DNA from: CAZPQV01 sp964588705
GTDB lineage: Bacteria; Bacteroidota; Bacteroidia; Flavobacteriales; Weeksellaceae
Direction of reading: 5' to 3'
Length of the DNA stretch: 7,725 nucleotides
NCBI GenBank assembly: GCA_964588705.1
Contig: CAZPQV010000086.1
Coordinates: 1-7,725 of the forward strand
Position 1 is the first letter of the stretch, and each line of letters starts with the position of its first letter. The notes under the pieces are model-generated. The model searched no databases. It had not been told where the DNA came from and saw only the letters and a program-made list of their open reading frames with translations. A program made the translations under genes and the position numbers. Positions 1 through 5,283 of the stretch are shown here, in pieces.

Positions 1-40
1 GTGCTCTTCTGCTACTAAACCGTTAGTAAATTATTTTTTG

Positions 41-502
41 TTAATCTTGTAAAAATCCGCCTACGACAGCATGAGCTATTAAATAAACGGGTTCTCCAGT
101 AAGTCCGGAAATTTCGTAAGTATCGTCTTTCTTAATGTAAGGATATTGACCTGGAGCAACAGTATTTTTATTATTTTTATCAATAGGGAACATTTGTGCA
201 CCAATATACAGATGAGTTTCATCAAGCGTATACGGAGCATTCACGGAATATATTACCGTTGCAGTTCCATCAGTTCTATAAGTAAAAGAAAGATCTCCAA
301 CGTAAGTTCCTTTATCTAAATCACATTGCCCCGCACCAGCATAAAGTTTCAGTGTATATTCGCCCGGAGAATATGTTCCGTTTGACCAGCCCCATCTGTT
401 AAACCCATTGTTTAAGAAGCAGTGTGCATCATTGCCTCCGTACGCAAAAGCTGTTTCATCGTGCGTTTCACCTTCCGGCTCTTCACAGTTTGAAGTGAAT
501 TC
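41..502 (-). pseudogene. C-terminal half of a secreted Bacteroidota protein, cut off by an in-frame stop
   Basis: This stretch is open on the minus strand in exactly the same frame as the ORF at 503-943, and the two are separated only by the TAA at 503-505. Read from that stop it gives about 153 residues beginning EFTSNCEEPEGE, then a Gly/Asn/Trp-rich segment with ETAFAYGG, NNGFNRWGWSNG and YAGAGQCD, and ending AHAVVGGFLQD before TAA at 41-43. I recall this kind of sequence as the C-terminal part of exported Bacteroidota proteins of unknown function, in one chain with an N-terminal part like the one at 503-943. The only start available is a GTG at 242-244, which would give 67 residues and discard the conserved-looking first half, so I do not regard it as a separate gene. 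It may be a decayed gene, a natural shortening of the protein or a sequencing error. Function is unknown. Confidence 0.6.
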
Positions 503-943
503 TTAATCGAATGGGAAGCAGTTTCTGGCAGACTTTATAAGAATATTAGCATCTGCAACTTTCTCTTCAAATGTAATTGAAATGGTAAAAGACCCTGAGC
601 CTTCATAAATATCCAAGTTATCAAACTTGATAAATGCATAATCATTATTGAAAGCGCAGCCGGTTCCATTCCCTGAAGTATAAGTAACCGGAACACTGGA
701 AGAAACAACAGTGTTGTTGTCTAACCAGCTGCCATCACAATGCAATCCCTGAAGTAAAATATGGCTTACATCCTGTGTTTTGCTTTGGTCAATCGTAAAG
801 TTCAAGGTGTAACCGTTGTCACTAATCCAGGAAATAATATTATAATTTCCGGCGACAGGTTTTTTTGCAGTTAAACTGCTCAACTCGTTAGTTTCGAAGC
901 TTGTACGGTCGTTGCATGAGTATGCGAACAACAGTAAGAACAT
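503..943 (-). CDS. Putative lipoprotein, N-terminal part, unknown function
   Basis: The ORF gives 146 residues from the first ATG. It begins with a hydrophobic stretch ending FAYSC followed by ND, which resembles a lipobox with Cys10 as the possible lipid-attached residue. The rest looks like an exported beta-rich domain: many Ser/Thr/Asn residues, Cys in LHCDG, TGCAF and ARNCF, and no catalytic motif that I recognise. The frame stays open upstream to a TGA at 1007-1009, and those codons encode KKNLLFLLLG, the basic and hydrophobic start expected of a signal peptide, but no ATG, GTG or TTG lies there. The true start is therefore probably near 974-977 and is either unusual or damaged. The C-terminal half of the protein seems to continue past the stop at 503-505. 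Function is unknown; cell-surface or periplasmic location is inferred from the signal peptide. Confidence 0.6.
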   Translation of the reverse strand: MFLLLFAYSCNDRTSFETNELSSLTAKKPVAGNYNIISWISDNGYTLNFTIDQSKTQDVSHILLQGLHCDGSWLDNNTVVSSSVPVTYTSGNGTGCAFNNDYAFIKFDNLDIYEGSGSFTISITFEEKVADANILIKSARNCFPFD

Positions 944-1007
944 CCCTAATAAAAGGAATAATAGATTTTTTTTTAATGGTAATTGTTTTTGTGTTTTAGT
1001 AGCAGTT

Positions 1008-1015
1008 CAAAATTA
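1008..1015 (-). promoter_or_regulatory. -7 element candidate for the lipoprotein gene
   Basis: The minus strand reads TAATTTTG, an exact match to the Bacteroidota -7 consensus TAnnTTTG. I see no TTG at the usual 17-23 base spacing upstream. A transcript starting about 5 bases downstream would have a leader of roughly 26 bases to the ATT at 975-977, but about 60 bases to the first ATG at 943, which favours the upstream (non-canonical or damaged) start. Confidence 0.4.
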
Positions 1016-1094
1016 GAAACATTTCTGAATTTAAAATATACCACTTTTGTGTAATATTTCACTTAGTAAAAATGGAAGCTAAAGAAATTAAATA

Positions 1095-1125
1095 AAAAAA
1101 CACACCTGTGTTAAGCGTGTTTTTT
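1095..1125 (-). terminator. Terminator-like hairpin
   Basis: AAAAAACAC (1095-1103) pairs perfectly with GTGTTTTTT (1117-1125) around a 13-base loop, and on the minus strand the second arm runs into a T tract (the plus strand has A at 1094-1100). An alternative inner pairing ACAC/GTGT is also possible. On the minus strand it lies about 110 bases downstream of the TATCTTTG element at 1214-1221 and ahead of the lipoprotein promoter. The near-symmetric A and T tracts mean it could act in both directions. Confidence 0.55.
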
Positions 1126-1209
1126 GGACATTAGTTTTTAATCATCATTCTTTAGAATCGTAAAGAGAGATTGATAAACACTCTGTAAAGAGCACTTTCA
1201 TTCATTTGT
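1095..1209 (-). ncRNA. Candidate small transcript (sRNA or microprotein mRNA)
   Basis: A TAnnTTTG element (1214-1221) and a terminator-like hairpin (1095-1125) on the same strand bracket about 115 bases with no conventional gene. The predicted RNA could fold near its 5' end: AAGUGCUCU can pair with AGAGUGUUU around UUAC (9 pairs, 3 of them G-U), followed by a short AUUCU/AGAAU hairpin. It also contains a 17-codon ORF at 1152-1205 (MNESALYRV...) beginning only 2-4 bases after the expected transcription start, so it might be a leaderless microprotein message instead. I do not recognise an RNA family; it is shorter than typical 6S RNA. The case rests on signals only. Confidence 0.3.
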
Positions 1210-1213
1210 ACTG

Positions 1214-1221
1214 CAAAGATA
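1214..1221 (-). promoter_or_regulatory. -7 element of the candidate small transcript
   Basis: The minus strand reads TATCTTTG, an exact TAnnTTTG match. No TTG (-33 element) is found 17-23 bases upstream; instead the dyad at 1242-1263 lies there, centred about 44 bases before the expected start. That is the arrangement expected of a promoter needing an activator, which is inference. Confidence 0.4.
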
Positions 1222-1241
1222 TTCTAAAGTATAGTATTTTG

Positions 1242-1263
1242 AAATACGTAATTCTACGTATTT
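1242..1263. promoter_or_regulatory. Perfect 9-bp dyad, possible operator
   Basis: AAATACGTA (1242-1250) and TACGTATTT (1255-1263) are perfect inverted copies separated by ATTC. A further half-site GTATTT at 1234-1239 forms a second, overlapping dyad with AAATAC at 1242-1247. There is no T tract on either side suited to termination beyond that of the neighbouring hairpin at 1272-1295. The symmetry and short spacer look like a binding site for a dimeric regulator; which one cannot be told. Confidence 0.4.
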
Positions 1264-1264
1264 T

Positions 1265-1296
1265 ACAAAAAAACCACTAAGAAATCTTAGTGGTTC
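1265..1296 (-). terminator. Rho-independent terminator of the atp operon
   Basis: AACCACTAAG (1272-1281) and CTTAGTGGTT (1286-1295) form a perfect 10-bp stem with a 4-base loop. On the minus strand the stem is followed by seven T (plus-strand A at 1267-1273, the first of them overlapping the stem base). It begins 21 bases after the atpG stop codon, so it is well placed to end the atpBEFHAG transcript. Confidence 0.9.
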
Positions 1297-1316
1297 ATCT
1301 TATTTTAAGGGTTAAA

Positions 1317-2183
1317 TTACCCGTTCTTAAGAGCTTCCGCTCCGGAAACAATCTCAAGAATTTCGTTGGTAATAGCCGCCTGTCTTGCTTTGTTGTAATT
1401 GATAACCAATTCGTTTTTAAGAGCTTCAGCATTGTCGGTTGCTTTGTGCATTGCCGTCATCCTTGCTCCGTGCTCTGATGCCACTGAATCTAAAACTGCC
1501 TTGTAAAGCTGAGTTTTAATCGATTTTGGAATCAGGTGATCGAGAATTTCATTCTTTCCAGGTTCGAAAAGGTAATCGGTCTGAACTGAAGATGCTTCCT
1601 TGTTCTCCGGCATTGAAATCGGAAGAAGTTTTTCTGTCTGAACTTCCTGAGTTGCAGCATTGATGAATTTATTATAGACTAAATAAACTTCATCAAACTT
1701 CCCTTCTCTGAAATCTCTCATCACTGTGAAACCGATATTTGAAACCACTTCAAAGTTCAGATGATCAAAAATAGAACTCTTGTTTTCGTATACCGTTCTG
1801 TTTTTCTTTACCGCATCAAAACCTTTTTTACCAATGGTAAGAACTTCGATTTCTTTTCCTGCTTTATTTTCAAGCTGGTGATTCAGTTCCTTTACAACCG
1901 AAGAGTTGAATGCACCTGCCAAACCTCTGTTTGAAGTAATAACCACGAAAAGAACTTTCTTCACCTCTCTTTCTTCCGCATATACCGAAATATCATCAGT
2001 CAACGAAGCTGATCTAACGTTTTCGATAATTTCCTGCAGTTTTTCAGAATAAGGTCTAAGCATCACAATAGCATCCTGCGCCTTTTTTAATTTGGCTGCA
2101 GATACCATCTTCATAGCGCTGGTAATCTGCATTGTAGATGCAATTGAGGTAATTCTTCCCCGGATTTCTTTTAAGTTTGCCAT
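1317..2183 (-). CDS. atpG: ATP synthase F1 gamma subunit
   Basis: Encodes the 288-residue central shaft of F1, which turns inside alpha3beta3 and couples c-ring rotation to ATP synthesis at the cytoplasmic face of the membrane. The N-terminal helix MANLKEIRGRITSIASTMQI with AMKMVSAAKLKKAQ and the C-terminal segment SEHGARMTAMHKATDNA...NKARQAAITNEI are the two halves of the gamma coiled coil that enters the alpha/beta core; the Rossmann-like middle domain lies between. Length matches the family (about 287 in E. coli). It is the last gene of the operon, 76 bases after atpA, from which it is separated by a hairpin, and a strong terminator follows 21 bases after its stop. The start is the first ATG and matches the usual MANLKEIR beginning. 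Identification is secure. Confidence 0.97.
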   Translation of the reverse strand: MANLKEIRGRITSIASTMQITSAMKMVSAAKLKKAQDAIVMLRPYSEKLQEIIENVRSASLTDDISVYAEEREVKKVLFVVITSNRGLAGAFNSSVVKELNHQLENKAGKEIEVLTIGKKGFDAVKKNRTVYENKSSIFDHLNFEVVSNIGFTVMRDFREGKFDEVYLVYNKFINAATQEVQTEKLLPISMPENKEASSVQTDYLFEPGKNEILDHLIPKSIKTQLYKAVLDSVASEHGARMTAMHKATDNAEALKNELVINYNKARQAAITNEILEIVSGAEALKNG

Positions 2184-2210
2184 TCTAAATTTTTTAATTC
2201 AAAATTTAAG

Positions 2211-2247
2211 ATTCCGTATTCAATATTCTGAATTTTGAATACGGAAT
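2211..2247. repeat. 13-bp perfect inverted repeat between atpA and atpG
   Basis: ATTCCGTATTCAA (2211-2223) pairs perfectly with TTGAATACGGAAT (2235-2247) around an 11-base loop. The motif GAATTTTGAATA is also repeated directly at 2230-2241 and 2244-2255, and related AATTCAAAATT sequence lies near 2196-2206. On the transcribed (minus) strand no U tract follows, so it is unlikely to be a terminator. It may be an mRNA processing or stabilising element between alpha and gamma messages, or a copy of a dispersed intergenic palindrome. Confidence 0.75.
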
Positions 2248-2259
2248 TTTGAATAATTT

Positions 2260-3841
2260 TTAGTTGTATTTTGAAGATAAATCTGCTGCTGCCTGTTTTA
2301 GAACATCTGTAACAGAGTTATCGATTTTTCCTGCTTTAATCGCCGCCATTGTATCTGGATGCTTCGCTCTCAGGAACTCAACGTATTCTTTCTGGAATTC
2401 TTTTACTTTCTTCACAGGAACACTTCTAAGAAGGTTTTCAGTTCCAGCATAAATCATTGCAACCTGGCTGTCCACCGGAAGTGGAGAGTTTACCGGCTGC
2501 TTAAGGATTTCCACGTTTTTCTCACCTTTAGAAATTACTGCAAGTGTAGAAGCATCAAGGTCTGAACCGAATTTTGCGAACGCTTCAAGTTCTTTATACT
2601 GAGCCTGGTCAAGCTTCAAAGTACCTGATACTTTCTTCATCGATTTGATCTGAGCGTTACCACCAACTCTCGATACAGAGATACCTACGTTAATCGCAGG
2701 ACGAACTCCTGAGTTGAAAAGGTCAGATTCAAGGAAGATCTGTCCATCTGTAATAGAAATTACGTTGGTTGGGATATATGCTGATACGTCACCTGCCTGA
2801 GTTTCTATAATTGGAAGTGCTGTTAATGATCCNNNNNNNNNNTTTTACCATTGGCTTCAACGATTCCGGAAGGTCGTTCATATCTTTAGCAACCGTATCA
2901 TCTTTAATTACTTTCGCAGCTCTCTCAAGAAGTCTTGAGTGAAGGTAGAAAACGTCACCAGGATAAGCTTCACGTCCAGGAGGTCTTCTTAGAAGAAGTG
3001 AAAGCTCACGGTAAGCAACGGCCTGCTTAGAAAGATCATCATAGATGATTAGTGCAGGTCTACCCGTATCTCTGAAGTATTCCCCGATTGCAGCACCCGC
3101 CATTGGCGCGTAAACCTGCATTGGAGAAGGGTCTGAAGCGTTTGCAGCAACTACAACTGTGTAAGCCATTGCTCCTCTGTCTTCAAGAGTCTTAACGATT
3201 TGTGCTACGGTAGAACCTTTCTGTCCTACTGCAACATATATACAGAATACAGGCTCCCCTGCATCGTAGAATTCTCTTTGGTTGATGATGGTGTCGATTG
3301 CAACGGTAGTTTTACCGGTCTGTCTGTCACCAATGATAAGCTCTCTCTGCCCTCTTCCGATTGGAATCATCGAGTCGATTGCAACGATACCGGTTTGAAG
3401 CGGTTCGTTTACAGGTTGTCTGTAAATTACACCGGGAGCTTTTCTTTCCAATGGCATTTCGTAAAGTTCACCACCAATTGGTCCTTTACCGTCAATTGGG
3501 TTACCAAGAGTATCAACAACTCTTCCCAGCATTCCTTCACCTACTCTGATTGAAGAAATTCTGTTGGTTCTTTTTACAGTATCACCTTCTTTTACAAGTT
3601 TAGATTCACCAAGTAAAGCAACACCTACGTTATCTTCCTCAAGGTTTAGTACGATACCTTCTACGCCACCTTCGAATTTTACCAATTCTCCGTATTGTAC
3701 GTTTTCTAGTCCGTAAACACGTGCGATACCATCTCCAATCTGAAGTACGGTTCCCACTTCCTCCACATTAGACTGTGTGTCGAAATTTGCTAACTGCTGT
3801 TTTAAAATTGCTGAAACTTCAGCCGGATTTATTTCTGCCAT
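2260..3841 (-). CDS. atpA: ATP synthase F1 alpha subunit (interrupted by assembly gap)
   Basis: Alpha carries the non-catalytic nucleotide sites of F1 and supplies an arginine to the catalytic sites on beta. The first 333 codons (3841-2843) include the Walker A GDRQTGKT (171-178), the IIYDDLSKQ strand (265-273) and LLLRRPPGREAYPGD (282-296). The next 190 codons (2832-2263) run from GSLTALPIIETQAGD through RPAINVGISVSR, the family signature whose final Arg (codon 2668-2670) is the arginine finger, to ADLSSKYN. Between MVK and GSLT lie 10 N, which put the two halves out of frame by one base. In relatives this junction reads KGGGSLT, so about two codons are missing and the real protein should be about 525 residues, the normal length. 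The frame break is thus an artefact of the gap size, not a mutation. It starts 18 bases after atpH. Confidence 0.95.
2833..2842. other. Assembly gap (10 N) inside atpA
   Basis: Ten undetermined bases. The flanks are ATG GTA AAA before and GGA TCA TTA after (minus strand), so a gap of 3n bases, probably 6, would restore the frame; 10 cannot. The N run is a placeholder of nominal length. Confidence 0.95.
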
Positions 3842-3859
3842 TTTATGGTTGTTTTAATC

Positions 3860-4396
3860 TTAGTTTAATTGAAATTCTTTTTTCACTTGGTTCAGTTTGG
3901 TTTTCACAGAAGCATCAATCTGCTGGTCACCAACTCTAAGGATGTAACCACCAATGATATCTGGATTGATGTTTGTGGTAACATCTATTCCTTCTGTAGA
4001 ATTTACCAGTTTAGACGAACTTAGGATTTCGTTGATATTTGCCTGCGAAAGTTGCGATGCAGCGGTAAGTGTAATACGCTGAACCCCTTTTAGATCCTCC
4101 ACTTTATTGATGAATTCCTGAGCGATACCTCTCAAATGAGATTCTCTTCCGTGTTTGATAACCAAACGAATAAGGTTAAGACTTGATGGAGAGAAGCTCT
4201 TGAAGATTTCGTTCGCTACTTCAGTTTTCTTTTTATAATCGATGAAAGGCGTTTGGAAGAAACGGTTCAGTTCCTTACTTTCCGTCATAATCACAACATC
4301 CTTCATTTCAGAAAATGCTGCATCGGTAAACCCGGACTCCTGTGTGAAATCCAGAAAACCTTGCGCATATCTTTTTGCTACTTTAGATGTAAGCAT
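3860..4396 (-). CDS. atpH: ATP synthase F1 delta subunit
   Basis: Encodes the 178-residue delta (OSCP-type) subunit, which caps F1 and joins it to the b stalk as part of the stator. The N-terminal helical domain begins MLTSKVAKRYAQGFLDFTQE, the usual A-x-x-Y-A-x-x-L type start, with KHGRESHLRGIAQEF near residues 81-95. The C-terminal domain carries NPDIIGGYILRVGDQQIDAS (144-163), which fits the delta family signature, and ends in a basic helix. Length is standard (177 in E. coli). It begins only 5 bases after the atpF stop, implying coupled translation of b and delta, and ends 18 bases before atpA. No anomalies are seen. Confidence 0.96.
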   Translation of the reverse strand: MLTSKVAKRYAQGFLDFTQESGFTDAAFSEMKDVVIMTESKELNRFFQTPFIDYKKKTEVANEIFKSFSPSSLNLIRLVIKHGRESHLRGIAQEFINKVEDLKGVQRITLTAASQLSQANINEILSSSKLVNSTEGIDVTTNINPDIIGGYILRVGDQQIDASVKTKLNQVKKEFQLN

Positions 4397-4401
4397 TATT
4401 C

Positions 4402-4890
4402 TTAGTTAAGGTTTTTGTTATTCAGATAGTTTTCAACCAAAGCGTTCTGAGCTTCACTGTTATCCAGTTTAGTTTTAAGGATAGATTCTGCGATGTTTAC
4501 AGAAAGTGTTCCGATTTGGCTCTTAATGTCAGCCATTGCAGCAGCTTTCTCCGCCTGGATGCTTTGTCTCGCCTGCTCAATCATTTTGTCACCTTCAGTT
4601 TTTGCAGCGTCTTTAGCTTCACCAACGATTTTGTCTTTCAGTTCTCTTGCTTCTTTAAGAATAGAGTCTCTTTCGATTTTAGCATCACGGATGATTTGCT
4701 CGTTTTCCGCTTTAAGAGTTTCCATTTCTTTTCTAGCCAAAGTTGCCTGATTAAGAGCATCCTGAATGGATACTTCTCTTTCGTTAACAGCATTTAAAAT
4801 TGGCTTCCAAGCAAATTTTGTTAAAAAGAACATTAGGATTGCGAAGGTAAGCACCATCCAAAACAATAAGCCTATTCCCGGTTCTATCAT
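4402..4890 (-). CDS. atpF: ATP synthase Fo b subunit
   Basis: Encodes a 162-residue b subunit, the peripheral stalk that anchors to the membrane beside the a subunit and reaches up to delta. One N-terminal membrane segment (about residues 5-27, GIGLLFWMVLTFAILMFF) is followed by the family-typical KFAWKPIL and NEREVSIQDAL, then a long highly charged, Ala/Lys/Glu-rich coiled coil (about 40-160) that dimerises. Length is close to the E. coli protein (156). Only one b-type gene is present, as in non-photosynthetic bacteria. It is separated from atpE by 134 bases containing a long hairpin, much the largest gap inside the operon, and runs almost directly into atpH. The AT-rich leader shows no Shine-Dalgarno site. 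Confidence 0.96.
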   Translation of the reverse strand: MIEPGIGLLFWMVLTFAILMFFLTKFAWKPILNAVNEREVSIQDALNQATLARKEMETLKAENEQIIRDAKIERDSILKEARELKDKIVGEAKDAAKTEGDKMIEQARQSIQAEKAAAMADIKSQIGTLSVNIAESILKTKLDNSEAQNALVENYLNNKNLN

Positions 4891-4971
4891 AATTGTAATT
4901 TTTTATAATTTTAAATCTTTATTAAAATATTGAGTCCTTAATGTTTAAAAATTCAAACAAACTTGGAATTA

Positions 4972-5016
4972 AATCAAATTCTCAGCAGAGCCAACCGCGC
5001 TGCTAAGAATTTGATT
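4972..5016 (-). other. Long intercistronic hairpin after atpE
   Basis: Arms 4972-4988 and 5000-5016 pair: 11 bp (AATCAAATTCT/AGAATTTGATT), one mismatch on the plus strand (4983 C, 5005 A) that becomes a U-G pair in the minus-strand RNA, and 5 bp (AGCAG/CTGCT). A C/U mismatch, two more G-C pairs and a 5-base loop follow. In the atp mRNA this gives 17 continuous pairs starting 8 bases after the atpE stop. No U tract follows, so it is more likely a 3'-end stabiliser or processing site, or a partial attenuator, than a full terminator. Confidence 0.8.
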
Positions 5017-5024
5017 GTTGAGGA

Positions 5025-5243
5025 TTACTTGATGAACGCACCAAAGATAATCGCGATAAGACCAGCACCTTCGATAAGACCAGCTGCAATAAGCATTGCT
5101 CCTTGAATCTTACCAGCTTGTTCCGGCTGTCTAGCGATAGCATCCATTGCGTGACCACCGATTTTACCAATACCTAGACCTACGCCTAATACTGCTAAAC
5201 CGATACCTACGTAAATTAATCCTGCTCCAGTTGTTAAATCCAT
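5025..5243 (-). CDS. atpE: ATP synthase Fo c subunit (proteolipid ring)
   Basis: Encodes the 72-residue hairpin protein that assembles into the proton-driven rotor ring. Helix 1 (about 7-33) carries the glycine packing motif GVGLGIGKIGG, the polar loop is ARQPE (37-41), and helix 2 (about 46-70) carries the ion-binding carboxylate Glu58 in AAGLIEGAGLIAIIFG. The residue after Glu58 is Gly, not the Ser/Thr typical of sodium-binding rings, so proton coupling is expected. Length is normal. It lies 40 bases after atpB and is followed immediately by a long stem-loop. Because the ring needs many c copies per enzyme, that hairpin may help raise c output relative to the downstream subunits (inference). 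Confidence 0.97.
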   Translation of the reverse strand: MDLTTGAGLIYVGIGLAVLGVGLGIGKIGGHAMDAIARQPEQAGKIQGAMLIAAGLIEGAGLIAIIFGAFIK

Positions 5244-5283
5244 AATAAAAATATTTAGGTTAAAATTTGTTTTAGTTTAAATG

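Noticed and set aside
13..28. Small hairpin TACTAA/TTAGTA past the end of the lipoprotein gene
   Set aside because: The stem is only six A/T-rich pairs with no T tract on the minus strand; too weak to call a terminator.
2211..2247. Reading the atpA/atpG palindrome as a terminator
   Set aside because: No U tract follows on the transcribed strand, and atpG must be expressed downstream of it.
2789..2842. Reading of alpha through the N run into IINSTSNYRNSGR
   Set aside because: It is the wrong frame after a gap of nominal length; the correct frame gives GSLTALPIIETQAGD.
3200..3553. 117-codon ORF on the plus strand
   Set aside because: It lies entirely antisense to atpA and has the Ser/Tyr/Cys-rich composition of a shadow; no start signal is seen.
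4493..4797. Two overlapping plus-strand ORFs opposite atpF
   Set aside because: They are antisense shadows of the coiled-coil codons and have no independent support.
5025..5243. Sodium-binding c ring
   Set aside because: Glu58 is followed by Gly and the extra polar ligands of sodium-type rings are not seen.
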